From Terriglobales bacterium (GTDB lineage Bacteria; Acidobacteriota; Terriglobia; Bryobacterales; Bryobacteraceae), in the NCBI GenBank assembly GCA_027485675.1, contig JAIXQP010000038.1, positions 1-64,000 on the forward strand: DNA of 64,000 nucleotides, in the 5' to 3' direction. The translations under genes and the position numbers were made by a program. Under the pieces are notes generated by a model that saw nothing but the letters and a program-made list of their open reading frames with translations, made no database searches and had not been told where the DNA came from. Below, in pieces: positions 48,720 through 58,380 of this stretch; within the stretch, counting starts at the first letter, position 1, and every line of letters starts with the position of its first letter.

Positions 48720-51017
48720 ATGAAGTTCTCCTACAACTGGCTCGCTGAGCACATTGACGGGTTGACCGTGCCCCCGGCCGAGATCGGCAAGCTGATCACG
48801 ATGAAGACGGCCGAGTGTGAGGGCGTCGAAGCGCATGGCGCGCATTTTGATCATGTCGTCGTCGCCAAGGTGCTGACGGCCGAGCCGATTCCGGGGACGC
48901 ATCTGGCGGTGACCTCCGTGGACACGGGCCGCTATGGCGTGAAGCAGGTGGTCTGTGGCGCGCCGAACTGCCGGGCCGGAATGTTGACGGCGTACGTGCC
49001 GCCGGGGCATCTGGGCGTGACGACCGCGAAGCTGCGCGGCGTGGATAGCGACGGCATGTTGGCTTCCGCTAAAGAGCTGGGGATTTCGGCCGAGGACGAA
49101 GGGATTATCGAGTTTGCCGAAGGCGAGCCGGGAGCGGCGATTGCCGGCTGCACGGCAGATACGATTGTCGAGATCGACAACAAGTCCTTGACCCACCGGC
49201 CGGACCTGTGGGGCCACCATGGCATGGCGCGCGAGGTGGCGGCTATTGCCGGCCGCCCGTTGAAGTCGATTCCCGCGGACCTGCCCGAGGGCGCGCCCGC
49301 GGTGGAGATCGAGATTCGCGATGCGAAGCTGTGTCCGCGCTTCTCGGCTCTGCGCTTTGAGAATGTCACTGTGCAGCCGTCGCCGCTCTGGCTGCAGCAG
49401 CGGTTGGAATCGGTGGGTCTGAACCCGATCAACAACATCGTTGACGTGACGAACTACCTGATGGCGGAGTTGGCGCAGCCGATGCACGCCTATGACGCCG
49501 CGAAGCTGCAGGGCGGGAAGATCATCGTCCGGGTGGCCGAGGAGGGCGAACCGTGCCCGGCGCTGAACGGGCAGACCTATACGCTCGATTCCTCGAACCT
49601 CGTCATCGCGGACGCCGGCGGCCCGGTGGGGATCGCGGGCGTGATCGGCGGCGGACCTTCGGCGATTAGCGATGCCACCACCACGATTTTGCTCGAAGCC
49701 GCGAACTTCCATGCGGCCTCCATCCGCAAGACTTCCACGAAGCTGAAGCTGCGCACCGACGCTTCGATGCGCTTTGAAAAGTCGCAGGACCCCGTCAACA
49801 CCGTGCGGGCGCTGGCCCGGGCGAAGTGGCTGCTGGAGCAGGTCTCGCCCGGCATCCGCCTCGTAGGCGGGTTGGCCGATCTCTACTATCCACTGCCCGA
49901 AGTTGCGCCGATCTCGTTTGACCTTTCCTGGATGCGGCGGAAACTCGGCAAGCCGGACCTGACGGCGGCCGAGGTGACGGCCATCCTGACATCGATTGCC
50001 TTTGGCGTCTCCGAGGCGGACGGCCACTTTACGGTAACCGTTCCGAGTTGGCGCGCTACTAAGGACATCTCGCTGAAGGACGATCTCGTTGAAGAGGTGG
50101 GCCGCATGATCGGCTACGGCAATCTGACGCCGGTGCCGCCGCTCGTACCGAGCGTGGTTCCGCCGCTGCCGCCGGAACGCGCCTATCTGCGCGGACTGCG
50201 GCAGTTGCTGACGGCGCAGGGCTACACCGAGGTCTACAACTACTCGTTCGTCAATGAGGCGCAGGCCACGGAACTGGGCCTGCCGATCGAAGATCACGTC
50301 CGCGTGGTGAACCCGATCGCGCAGGGCCAGGAGCTGCTGCGGACCAGCCTGTTGCCGAACATCAAGCGCAACATCAACGACAACGCCCGCGAGTACGAAT
50401 CCTTCCGGATGTTCGAAATCGGCAAGGAGATCCACGCCCGGGGCCAGGAGCTGCCGGAAGAGATTCCGCACCTGGCGGCCGTAAGTTTTGAGCGGCACGG
50501 CGACGGCGTCGCCAACCTTTTCGAACTCAAGCGCCTCGCGGGCACGATCGCGCCGAGCTGCACCGTGGAGCCGGCCGAGGCCCGTCCGTTTGAGCATCCG
50601 TTCCGGTCGGCGAAAGTCATTCTACGAAACGAAGCCATTGGCCGCTTGTTCGAGTTCCATCCCGCGATGGTCGAAACCGGCCGGGCGGCGGTGCTCGATC
50701 TCGATCTCGTGAAGGTGCAGGCGTTGCGGACCGCGGCCGGCAAATACAAGCCGCTGCGCCGGTTCCCGACGAGCGCCTTTGACCTGACCGTGCCGACGGC
50801 GGAGCGGGAGTTAGCCGGTACAGTCCTTGGGTTCATCCGGGAGCATGCGGGTTCGCTGGCGCTCGATGTCCGCTATTTATATGATTACAAGGGAGATAAA
50901 GGCCGGAGTATGACCTTCCGGATCACCCTGGGCGCCCCGGACCGGACCCTGACCGGCGACGAAGTCACCGCGATCCGCAGCCAGTTGCTGGCGGCGGTCG
51001 CGGCGAAGTATCAGTAA
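48720..51017 (+). CDS. pheT: Phenylalanyl-tRNA synthetase beta subunit
   Basis: A 765-aa protein. Domains in order are the N-terminal B1 segment, an EMAP/tRNA-binding-like domain (about residues 40-150), B3/B4 editing domain with NPINNIVDVTNYLMAELAQPMHAYD, B5, the catalytic-like core and a C-terminal ferredoxin-fold anticodon-binding domain (RRFPTSAFDLTV). The length is at the lower end for the family but no domain appears missing. It ends one base before the RNase P RNA, which is read from the other strand. Confidence 0.96.
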   Translation: MKFSYNWLAEHIDGLTVPPAEIGKLITMKTAECEGVEAHGAHFDHVVVAKVLTAEPIPGTHLAVTSVDTGRYGVKQVVCGAPNCRAGMLTAYVPPGHLGVTTAKLRGVDSDGMLASAKELGISAEDEGIIEFAEGEPGAAIAGCTADTIVEIDNKSLTHRPDLWGHHGMAREVAAIAGRPLKSIPADLPEGAPAVEIEIRDAKLCPRFSALRFENVTVQPSPLWLQQRLESVGLNPINNIVDVTNYLMAELAQPMHAYDAAKLQGGKIIVRVAEEGEPCPALNGQTYTLDSSNLVIADAGGPVGIAGVIGGGPSAISDATTTILLEAANFHAASIRKTSTKLKLRTDASMRFEKSQDPVNTVRALARAKWLLEQVSPGIRLVGGLADLYYPLPEVAPISFDLSWMRRKLGKPDLTAAEVTAILTSIAFGVSEADGHFTVTVPSWRATKDISLKDDLVEEVGRMIGYGNLTPVPPLVPSVVPPLPPERAYLRGLRQLLTAQGYTEVYNYSFVNEAQATELGLPIEDHVRVVNPIAQGQELLRTSLLPNIKRNINDNAREYESFRMFEIGKEIHARGQELPEEIPHLAAVSFERHGDGVANLFELKRLAGTIAPSCTVEPAEARPFEHPFRSAKVILRNEAIGRLFEFHPAMVETGRAAVLDLDLVKVQALRTAAGKYKPLRRFPTSAFDLTVPTAERELAGTVLGFIREHAGSLALDVRYLYDYKGDKGRSMTFRITLGAPDRTLTGDEVTAIRSQLLAAVAAKYQ

Positions 51018-51018
51018 G

Positions 51019-51404
51019 CACTGGCTGGACTATAAGCCGGTTTCTGTACCTCGCTTGCGCGAGGCGGCAGTCATTCGTCTCGACCTGCTATTGCTAGCAG
51101 GCTCTAGCTGCCTACCCGGGGATCGTAACGGGACGGGCCGCCCCTCTCCCCCTATTTGGCATTGCTCCGCGTGGGGTTTGCCCTGCCATCGACGTTACCG
51201 CCGACGCGGTGCGCTCTTACCGCACCTTTTCACCCTTACCCGGCCAAAAGACCGGGCGGTATATTCTCTGTGGCACTTTCCGTAAAGCCGCCTTCACGCG
51301 GCCCCCCCGGCCGTTAGCCGGCACGTCACCCTGTGGAGACCGGACTTTCCTCCAGGCCCGCTTTGCAAGCAAAGCGACCCCAGCGACTGCCCGTCCAACC
51401 AGTG
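51019..51404 (-). ncRNA. rnpB: RNase P RNA, bacterial type A
   Basis: On the minus strand the ends form a perfect 12-base P1 helix (51393-51404 with 51019-51030). Next to it is the GAGGAAAGTCCGG signature (about 51340-51353). Further along are the conserved GGGTGA, a GGTAAGAGCGCACC block (about 51208-51223), GCAATGCCAAATAGGGG and an ending CCGGCTTATAGTC. These are the hallmarks of the catalytic RNA that trims the 5' end of tRNA precursors. Boundaries come from P1 and could be off by a few bases. It lies between pheT and the PIG-L gene, both on the plus strand. Confidence 0.95.
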
Positions 51405-51432
51405 CAGCCTCCATGATGACACACTGAAACGA

Positions 51433-53712
51433 ATGCGGAAGCTTTTGTTTCTTCTCCCCCTGCTGTTGCCGGCTCAGGAACCGATTGCGGAAGACCGGGG
51501 AGCGGCCGGGTTGCGGCGGGCGCAGCTCTCGGCGAAAACGTCGATTCGCGCCATGCACATTGCGGCGCACCCGGACGATGAGGACGGCGCCACCATCACT
51601 ATGCTCGCGCGGAAGCACGGCGTCGACATGTCGATGCTGATCCTGAACCGCGGCGAATCCGGCGCCAACCTGGTGACCAACGATTTCTTCGACGCGCTCG
51701 GAGCGCTCCGCACGGTGGAGGTGCTCAAGTCGGCCGAATACTACGGGGCCCGCCGGGTTTACTTTACCCGCTTCATCGACTACGGCTATTCGAAAAACGT
51801 CGGCGAGACGTTCCGCCAGTGGAAGCGCGAGGAAGTGCTGGCCGACATGGTCCGCATCATCCGCGCCGAAAAGCCGCATATTCTGATTTCGCGCTGGTCC
51901 GGCACGCCGCAGGACGGGCACGGCAACCACGAAGCCTCCGGCATTCTCGCGCAGGAGGCCTTCGCGGCCGCCGCCGATATGCAGCGCTTCCCCAACGCCG
52001 GTCCGGCCTGGCAGCCGCTGAAGCTCTACGTCGGCACGCGCAACCCCTTCGACGGGTTCACGATCAAAACCGAGACGGGCGAGCACGACCCGGTGCTGGG
52101 CCGCAGCTACGCGCAGATCGCGCGCGAAGGGCTCCGCTTCCAACGTTCGCAGGCCACCGGCGGCGCCGTGGGGCGGCCGGGGCCGCAATCGAGCTACTAT
52201 CGGCTCACCCAATCGAAGGTGGGCCTGGCGGATAAGGAGCAGAGCTTCCTTGAACGGATTCCCGACGCGCCGAACGCGAACCCCTGGCCCGAGCCGGGGC
52301 TGACGGTGGAGGCGCGGGTGGATCCGCGCAACCCGGCGACCGGTCCCTTCGCGGCCTTCCGCGCGGCGGAGACATTCGCCGTCGCCGTGCCGGGGCAGAC
52401 CTTCAAGGCGACCGTGAAGCTGCACGGGGCGCCGGCAACGAAGATCGAATTGCTCGCCGCGCCGGGCTACCAGATTACCGAAAACGAACCCGGGCGCTTC
52501 ACCATCAAAGTCCCGGAAAACGCGGCCTACACGAAGGCCTACTGGAGCCGGGCTTCGATTCGCGAGCCGAAGTACGAACTGGCGGGCGGCTTCGCCACTC
52601 CGCTGCCGGAGCCGCCCATCCGCGTGCGGGTCCATCATGCCAAGGGCGTGATGGAGACGACGCTGAAGACCTCGACCGTGGATGCCACGCAGATTGAGCA
52701 TCTCCATGAGCTGGCCGTGGGCCCGCCGATCACCTTGCAGTTTCCGACCGAGGCCGGGATTCTGCCGTTGACGAAACGAACCCATCAGGTGCAGGTGCTG
52801 GTGGGGACCAACGTCGACGGCCCGGCGGCGGGAACCGTGCGGCTGGCGCTGCCGGCGGGCTGGCGGGCGGAGCCGGCCGAGGCGCCGTTTTCGTTCGCGC
52901 GGGAGCGGGAGCAGGCCAAGATGACCTTTACCTTGACGCCGCCGGCGGGCCTGGCGGCCGGCGAGATCGCCGTGCGGGCGGTGGCGCGGTATCAGGGCCA
53001 GGAGTACGCGGCGAGCTTTCAGCCGGTGACCTATCCGGGGTTGCAGACGATCTATTTGTCGAAACCGGCCGTGCACCGGGTTCGGGCGATGGACGTGCAG
53101 GTGCGGAGCGGGTTGCGGATCGGCTACCTGATGGGCTCCGGGGACGATGTGCCGGAGGCGCTGGCGCAGTTGGGCGTTCCCTACGATCTCATCACCCCGG
53201 CGGCCGACTTCAGCAAGTACACGACGATCTTGCTGGGCATCCGCGCCTACGCCGTGCGGCCGGATCTGCCGGCGAATAACGCGCGGCTGCTCGAATTCGC
53301 CAAGAACGGCGGCACCGTCATCGTGCAATACAACACGCCAGAGTTCGATAAGAACTATGGCCCCTATCCGTACACGATGGGCCGGAACCCGGAGGAGGTG
53401 AGCGAGGAGGATAGCCCCGTGCGGTTGCTCGAACCGGCGGCGCCCGTTTTCCAGGCGCCGAACCGGATCACGCTCCAGGATTTCGAGGGGTGGGTGGAGC
53501 AGCGCGGCAGCAAGTTCTTCACGACGTGGGATCCGCAGTACCGGGCGCTCGTCGAAACCCAGGACACGGGGCAGGCGCCGCAACGCGGCATTTGGCTGGA
53601 GGCCAGCTACGGAAAGGGGAAGTGGGTTTACTGCGCGCTGGCGTGGTACCGGCAGTTGCCCTACGCCGTCCCCGGCGCGACGCGCCTGTTTGCCAACCTC
53701 ATTTCCCAGTAG
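51433..53712 (+). CDS. Large exported PIG-L (LmbE-like) deacetylase
   Basis: A 759-aa protein with a short signal peptide (MRKLLFLLPLLLPAQ). The N-terminal PIG-L domain has the zinc-site motif AHPDDE at residues 45-50 and the second metal/catalytic element SGTPQDGHGNHEASG at about residues 155-170. Such enzymes de-N-acetylate GlcNAc-containing substrates. The middle is a beta-rich region of unknown type, and the last 200 residues contain a glutamine-amidotransferase-like fold (LLGIRAYAVRPDL, then NGGTVIVQYNT), a combination typical of the large acidobacterial members. ATG at 51433; no good ribosome-binding site. Confidence 0.85.
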   Translation: MRKLLFLLPLLLPAQEPIAEDRGAAGLRRAQLSAKTSIRAMHIAAHPDDEDGATITMLARKHGVDMSMLILNRGESGANLVTNDFFDALGALRTVEVLKSAEYYGARRVYFTRFIDYGYSKNVGETFRQWKREEVLADMVRIIRAEKPHILISRWSGTPQDGHGNHEASGILAQEAFAAAADMQRFPNAGPAWQPLKLYVGTRNPFDGFTIKTETGEHDPVLGRSYAQIAREGLRFQRSQATGGAVGRPGPQSSYYRLTQSKVGLADKEQSFLERIPDAPNANPWPEPGLTVEARVDPRNPATGPFAAFRAAETFAVAVPGQTFKATVKLHGAPATKIELLAAPGYQITENEPGRFTIKVPENAAYTKAYWSRASIREPKYELAGGFATPLPEPPIRVRVHHAKGVMETTLKTSTVDATQIEHLHELAVGPPITLQFPTEAGILPLTKRTHQVQVLVGTNVDGPAAGTVRLALPAGWRAEPAEAPFSFAREREQAKMTFTLTPPAGLAAGEIAVRAVARYQGQEYAASFQPVTYPGLQTIYLSKPAVHRVRAMDVQVRSGLRIGYLMGSGDDVPEALAQLGVPYDLITPAADFSKYTTILLGIRAYAVRPDLPANNARLLEFAKNGGTVIVQYNTPEFDKNYGPYPYTMGRNPEEVSEEDSPVRLLEPAAPVFQAPNRITLQDFEGWVEQRGSKFFTTWDPQYRALVETQDTGQAPQRGIWLEASYGKGKWVYCALAWYRQLPYAVPGATRLFANLISQ

Positions 53713-53722
53713 TTACAGCCAT

Positions 53723-53752
53723 TTGACAGGTTCGGCTGGTCCGCGTTAGCGT
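53723..53752 (+). promoter_or_regulatory. Candidate promoter of the ATP-grasp/alpha-E/transglutaminase genes
   Basis: A perfect -35 TTGACA at 53723-53728 is followed after 18 bases by TAGCGT at 53747-53752, a poor but plausible -10. It is about 40 bases before the ATP-grasp start and 10 bases after the PIG-L stop, so it could give this trio its own transcript. Confidence 0.4.
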
Positions 53753-53794
53753 TAGAAATTCCTTCTCCGTCGAAGAGCTCGCTTCATAATCCCT

Positions 53795-55273
53795 ATGACG
53801 ATGACTGGCAGTGCCCTAGATCGGCGGAAGTTTCCGGCTCCCTTCGAGAACTACGAACTCGGCGACCCGTTCGACGAGATGTTCCACTCCTCGGGAGCGC
53901 CGCGACAGCACTATCAGGAGATCTACGATTTCTTGCTGGATCTGCCGGCTGAAGAGTTGCGGCTGCACAAGCAGGCGGCCGACCAGACGTTCCTCCACCA
54001 AGGCATCACCTTCACCGTCTACGGCCGGGACGAAGGCACCGAGCGGATTATTCCGCACGACCTGCTGCCGCGCATCATCACGGCGCAGGAGTGGGGCAAG
54101 GTGGAGGCGGGTCTTGAACAGCGCATCCACGCGCTCAATCTGTTTCTCCGCGACATCTACCACGAAGGGCGCATCCTGGCCGACGGGGTGGTGCCGCGCG
54201 ACATCATCTATAGCTGCAAGCACTTCCGGCGCGAGATGCGCGGGGTGCACGTGCCCAAGGGCAACTACCTGACGGTCGTGGGCACGGACCTGATCCGGCT
54301 GCCGGATGGTGAGTTCGTTGTGCTCGAAGATAATCTGCGGGTACCTTCCGGTGTGAGCTACATGCTGACCTCCCGTCAGGTGCTGAAGCGGATCTTCCCG
54401 AAGCTGTACCAGGCCTGCGAGGTGCGGCCGATCGACCACTACGGCCAGGCGTTGCTGGCTACGTTGCGCAACCTGAGTCCGGAGGGGCGGCCGGAGCCCA
54501 CCGTCGTGCTGCTGAGCCCGGGTGTTTACAACAGCGCCTATTTTGAACACTCGTTCCTGGCGCGGCAGATGGGCATTCAGCTTGTTGAAGGCCGGGACCT
54601 TGTCGTGCACGACAACATCGTCTACATGCGGACGACCTCGGGCCTGCGCCGCGTGGATGTGATCTACCGCCGCATCGACGACGACTTTATTGATCCGCTC
54701 TCTTTCCGCCAGGACTCGATTCTGGGGGTGCCGGGTCTGTTCAACGCCTATCGCACCGGCAACGTCACCTTGGCGAACGCCATCGGTACGGGCGTGGCCG
54801 ACGACAAGGCGCTCTATGCCTACGTCCCGAAGATCATCAAGTACTACCTGGGGCAGGACGCGATCCTCCAGAATGTCGAGACGTTCCTGGCCTCCGACCC
54901 CACCGAGCAGAAGCACATTCTGGCCAACCTCGATAAGTTCGTCGTGAAGGCGGTGGGCGAGTCGGGCGGCTATGGCATGTTGATCGGTCCGCACTCGACC
55001 AAGGAACAACAGGAAGAGTTTGGCCGGAAGATCATCGAAGACCCGCGGAACTTCATCGCGCAGCCGACCATCAGCCTGTCAACGGCCCCCTGTTTTGTGG
55101 AGGGCGGCAATATTGAGCCGCGCCATATCGACCTGCGGCCCTACATTCTGTACCAGGGCGAGAAGTCGGTGATTGTCCCGGGCGGGTTGACCCGCGTGGC
55201 GCTGCGCAAGGGTTCGCTAGTCGTGAACTCGTCGCAAGGTGGCGGCAGCAAAGATACCTGGGTGCTGAACTAA
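53795..55273 (+). CDS. Circularly permuted type 2 ATP-grasp enzyme
   Basis: A 492-aa ATP-dependent ligase-like protein. It contains the family features: an N-terminal region with [38 protein letters not shown], the ATP-grasp core with [20 protein letters not shown], and later [28 protein letters not shown] and [12 protein letters not shown]. These enzymes make amide bonds (peptide-like ligation) and are normally linked with alpha-E and transglutaminase-like proteins, as here. The substrate is unknown. Its stop overlaps the next ATG by one base (TAATG). Confidence 0.92.
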   Translation: MTMTGSALDRRKFPAPFENYELGDPFDEMFHSSGAPRQHYQEIYDFLLDLPAEELRLHKQAADQTFLHQGITFTVYGRDEGTERIIPHDLLPRIITAQEWGKVEAGLEQRIHALNLFLRDIYHEGRILADGVVPRDIIYSCKHFRREMRGVHVPKGNYLTVVGTDLIRLPDGEFVVLEDNLRVPSGVSYMLTSRQVLKRIFPKLYQACEVRPIDHYGQALLATLRNLSPEGRPEPTVVLLSPGVYNSAYFEHSFLARQMGIQLVEGRDLVVHDNIVYMRTTSGLRRVDVIYRRIDDDFIDPLSFRQDSILGVPGLFNAYRTGNVTLANAIGTGVADDKALYAYVPKIIKYYLGQDAILQNVETFLASDPTEQKHILANLDKFVVKAVGESGGYGMLIGPHSTKEQQEEFGRKIIEDPRNFIAQPTISLSTAPCFVEGGNIEPRHIDLRPYILYQGEKSVIVPGGLTRVALRKGSLVVNSSQGGGSKDTWVLN

Positions 55274-56232
55274 TGGACATGCTTTCGCGCGTTTGCGACT
55301 CCTTGTACTGGATGTCGCGCTATCTCGAGCGGGCCGAGCATACGGCCCGGGTTCTAGAGGTGCATCTTGGCCTGCAGTTGGAGTCGTTTTCCGCGGCCAG
55401 CCAGAAGCACTGGCAACGGATGATTTCAGCGCTGGGGCTGGAGCCGCCCGAGGGGTTGAGCGATAGCGACCTGGTGCAGTGGGTGTGCTTTGATCCGTCA
55501 AATCGCTTATCGATCGTCTCGAGCATTTCGTTTGCGCGCGACAACGCCCGGCAGGTGCGGGAGCACACGAGTTCGGAGATGTGGGAGCAGATCAATACGC
55601 TGTTCCACCACGTGCGGTCCAATGCGCTGCAGGAGGAGTGGGAGGCCGAGCCGGCCGATTTTCTCCGCAACGTTCGCGACGGCGCCCACCTGTTTCAGGG
55701 CATCACCGACTCGACGATGAACCACGGCCAAGGCTGGCAGTTCATTCAGTTGGGCCGGTATATCGAGCGGGCCAGCGCCACCTCGCTGCTGCTCGATGAC
55801 CACTTCAAGCACTTTCAGCCGGAAGGCGCGGGGACGATCGACTTCCAGGAGCACTCCGAGTGGATCGGTTTATTGAAGTCGCTGACGGCGTTTGAGGCTT
55901 ACTGCAAGGTGTATACGGCGGATTTGAAGCCGGAGCGCGTGGCGGAGTTCCTGCTGCTCAGCGAAGAGTTCCCCCACTCCATCCGTTTCGCCGTGGACCA
56001 GATCGACACCGTGATGAACGCTCTGCCGGATGCCATCCGGTCCGGCGGGAACCGGCCCGCGCGGTTGGCCGGGAAGCTGCGGGCGATGCTGAGTTACACG
56101 CAAATGGATGAGATTCCCCCCAGTGGCATGCACGACTTCCTTGAGAACGTGCAGCGCCAGTGCACACAGATTCACAATGCGGTTCATCAGGTTTACATCG
56201 AATATCCGATCGATGCCGCCCTCGAAGCCTAG
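55273..56232 (+). CDS. Alpha-E domain protein
   Basis: A 319-aa, mostly helical protein of the alpha-E (DUF403) family. Family elements visible are MLSRVCDSLYWMSRYLERAEHTARVLE at the start, NHGQGWQFIQLGRYIERASATSLLLD in the middle, and CTQIHNAVHQVYIEYP near the end. It is the partner of circularly permuted ATP-grasp enzymes, and one-base overlap with that gene supports a shared role. Function is not known; a peptide-bond related reaction has been predicted for the linked trio. Confidence 0.92.
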   Translation: MDMLSRVCDSLYWMSRYLERAEHTARVLEVHLGLQLESFSAASQKHWQRMISALGLEPPEGLSDSDLVQWVCFDPSNRLSIVSSISFARDNARQVREHTSSEMWEQINTLFHHVRSNALQEEWEAEPADFLRNVRDGAHLFQGITDSTMNHGQGWQFIQLGRYIERASATSLLLDDHFKHFQPEGAGTIDFQEHSEWIGLLKSLTAFEAYCKVYTADLKPERVAEFLLLSEEFPHSIRFAVDQIDTVMNALPDAIRSGGNRPARLAGKLRAMLSYTQMDEIPPSGMHDFLENVQRQCTQIHNAVHQVYIEYPIDAALEA

Positions 56233-56244
56233 AATCCTCCTCTA

Positions 56245-57228
56245 ATGTTCTACTCCATTCGACACGTCACCCGTTTTCAGTACAGTTCTCCCGTCAGCGA
56301 AAGCGTCATGGAGGTGCGGATGCGGCCGCGCAGCGAACTGCTGCAGCAGTGTCTGAAGTTCGAACTGCATGTGACGCCACGGGCGCGGGTGCAGTTCTAC
56401 CGGGACTACCTGGGGAACACCGTGCACTATTTCGACGTGCCGGGCCATCACAACCGGCTGGCGCTAATTGCCGAAGCGGTCGTTGAAGTGGAGGAGCCGA
56501 AGGATATTCCCGTGGCCGTGCCGATGGCGGCGTGGGAGGCGATTGATGCGATCTGGGCCTCCGGCGAACTCTACGAGTTTCAGACGCCGAGCCATTTCGC
56601 GCAACCGTCGGCCGAACTCGATAAGCTCATCCAGGAGTTGGGGGTGGACCGCCGGGAGAATCCGTTGACGCTGCTGCGGCGGCTGAACGAGAAGATGTAC
56701 TCGGCGTTTGAGTACGCGCCAAAGTCGACACGGGTGGATTCGCCCATCGACGAGGCGCTCGTGAGCCGGAAAGGCGTCTGCCAGGATTTTTCGCACATCA
56801 TGATCGCCATTGCGCGGAGTTTGCGCATTCCCTGCCGCTATGTCAGCGGGTATGTGTATCCGCGTTCGGAGCAGGACGGCCGGTCCACCACCCTGGCCAC
56901 GCACTCGTGGGTAGAGGCCTGGATTCCCGGTATCGGGTCGAACCAGCAGGGGCTGTGGGTGGGCTTCGACCCGACGAGCAACTGCGTCTGCGGCGACCGC
57001 CACATCCGCGCGGCGATTGGCCGGGACTACGCGGATGTGCCGCCGACCAAGGGCGTCTTCAAGGGCCGGGCGACGAGCGAATTGACGGTGGCGGTGCGGG
57101 TGATGCCGACGAATGCACCGGCCGACGATAAAGAAGAACTGGTCCTGGTGCCGGCGAGCAACAGCGGGTCGTCGCCGGTGGCGGACCACCATTGGGAACA
57201 GATGCAGCAGCAACAGCAGCAGCAGTAG
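56245..57228 (+). CDS. Transglutaminase-like cysteine peptidase-fold protein
   Basis: A 327-aa protein. The N-terminal part is a beta-rich Bact_transglu_N-like domain (SIRHVTRFQYSSPVSESVMEVR). The catalytic triad is visible as Cys179 in RKGVCQDFSH, His220 in LATHSWVEAW and Asp242 in WVGFDPTSN. Family members cleave or form amide/isopeptide bonds. Third gene of the ATP-grasp/alpha-E trio, 12 bases after the alpha-E gene. The C-terminus ends in a poly-Gln tract (seven glutamines from MQQQQQQQ), a likely flexible tail. Confidence 0.92.
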   Translation: MFYSIRHVTRFQYSSPVSESVMEVRMRPRSELLQQCLKFELHVTPRARVQFYRDYLGNTVHYFDVPGHHNRLALIAEAVVEVEEPKDIPVAVPMAAWEAIDAIWASGELYEFQTPSHFAQPSAELDKLIQELGVDRRENPLTLLRRLNEKMYSAFEYAPKSTRVDSPIDEALVSRKGVCQDFSHIMIAIARSLRIPCRYVSGYVYPRSEQDGRSTTLATHSWVEAWIPGIGSNQQGLWVGFDPTSNCVCGDRHIRAAIGRDYADVPPTKGVFKGRATSELTVAVRVMPTNAPADDKEELVLVPASNSGSSPVADHHWEQMQQQQQQQ

Positions 57229-57268
57229 GCGCTGTCCGATTTTGGGAACAAATTCCGAAAAGCGGCGT

Positions 57269-57274
57269 TATACT
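57269..57274 (+). promoter_or_regulatory. Candidate -10 of the SPFH/aminopropyltransferase gene run
   Basis: TATACT lies 20 bases before the SPFH start in the 66-base gap after the transglutaminase gene. A small imperfect inverted repeat (GGAA-CAAA-TTCC, about 57245-57256) lies upstream and no clear -35 hexamer is seen. Confidence 0.4.
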
Positions 57275-57294
57275 CAGCACAGGCTAATTTCCCA

Positions 57295-58371
57295 ATGGGT
57301 ATCAACGACTTTCTCAAGAGCAGCGGATTAAAGGACTTCGTCAAGAAGCAATTTATTGACGTTCTTCAGTATGTGGAGAACGAAGACGGCGTGTTGTCGT
57401 ATCGCTTTCCGATGATGGATATGGAAATCCAGAACGGGGCGTCGCTCACCGTCCGCGAGTCGCAGATGGCCGCCTTTGTTAACGAAGGGCGCATGGCGGA
57501 TATCTTTGGGCCGGGCACGTATAAGGTGACCACCCAGAACATTCCCCTGCTGACCAACCTGATGAACTGGGACAAGATGTTCGAAAGCCCGTTCAAAAGC
57601 GACGTCTACTTCTTCTCGACCCGGCAGCAGTTGAATCAGAAATGGGGGACGCCGAATCCGATCACGATTCGGGACCGCGAGTTCGGCGCTGTGCGGGTGC
57701 GCGGCAACGGCGTCTACGCCTGGCACCTGGCCGATCCGCGCACGTTCCACCAGAAGGTGAGCGGCACGCGGGAGACCTATCGCGTGGCCGAACTCGAAGG
57801 CCAGCTTCGCGATGTCGTCATCAGCCACATGGCCGATGCGTTTGCGCAGAGCCAGATCCCGTTCCTCGACATGATCGCCAACCAGGTGGAGTTGGGCGCG
57901 CAGATCCTGAAGGCGCTCCAGCCGTCGTTCAATGAACTCGGCCTGCAACTCGATACCTTCGTGGTGCGCGAACTCAGCCTGCCCGAAGAGCTGCAGAAGC
58001 GCCTCGACGAGCGTATTTCGATGAACATGATTGGCGATATGGGCCGGTACACCCAGTTCCAGGTGGCGCAGTCGATTCCGATCGCGGCCGCCAACGAAGG
58101 CGGCATTGCGGGCATCGGCGCGGGGTTGAGCGCGGGTTATGGCATGGCGCAGGCGATGACCGGCGCCATGGCGCAGGCCTATCAGCAGCCGCAGCAGCCT
58201 CCGCCGCCTCCCGCGGCTCCGCCGGTGGCAGCGCCGGCCGCTGCTCCTGTAGCAGCAGCTCCCGGGGCCGCGCCGCAAGGGGAAACCAAGTTCTGCTTCA
58301 ATTGCGGATCGAAGATCCTACGCGTGGCGAAGTTCTGTGGAGAGTGCGGTTCGCCCCAGCCTGCGGTATAG
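57295..58371 (+). CDS. SPFH-domain protein with C-terminal zinc ribbon
   Basis: A 358-aa protein of the COG4260 type (sometimes called virion-core-like, related to YdjI). It lacks the usual N-terminal membrane anchor. The SPFH/band-7 domain spans about residues 50-260 (GPGTYKVTTQNIPLLTNLM, YFFSTRQQLNQKWGTPNPI, IVRELSLPEELQKRLDER pattern). A Pro/Ala-rich linker follows at 300-330, and the C-terminus is a zinc ribbon with CFNCGSKI and CGECGSP. SPFH proteins assemble oligomers on membranes; this type may recruit partners through the zinc ribbon. First gene of the polyamine-type run. Weak ribosome-binding site. Confidence 0.9.
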   Translation: MGINDFLKSSGLKDFVKKQFIDVLQYVENEDGVLSYRFPMMDMEIQNGASLTVRESQMAAFVNEGRMADIFGPGTYKVTTQNIPLLTNLMNWDKMFESPFKSDVYFFSTRQQLNQKWGTPNPITIRDREFGAVRVRGNGVYAWHLADPRTFHQKVSGTRETYRVAELEGQLRDVVISHMADAFAQSQIPFLDMIANQVELGAQILKALQPSFNELGLQLDTFVVRELSLPEELQKRLDERISMNMIGDMGRYTQFQVAQSIPIAAANEGGIAGIGAGLSAGYGMAQAMTGAMAQAYQQPQQPPPPPAAPPVAAPAAAPVAAAPGAAPQGETKFCFNCGSKILRVAKFCGECGSPQPAV

Positions 58372-58380
58372 TCTGTGGCT

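Noticed and set aside
51055-51427. Short plus-strand frames across 51055-51427
   Set aside because: They fall inside the RNase P RNA and have no protein features.
48402-53583. 731- and 788-codon minus-strand frames opposite pheT and the PIG-L gene
   Set aside because: Arg/His/Leu-rich shadows; the second also runs through the RNase P RNA, which is incompatible with coding.
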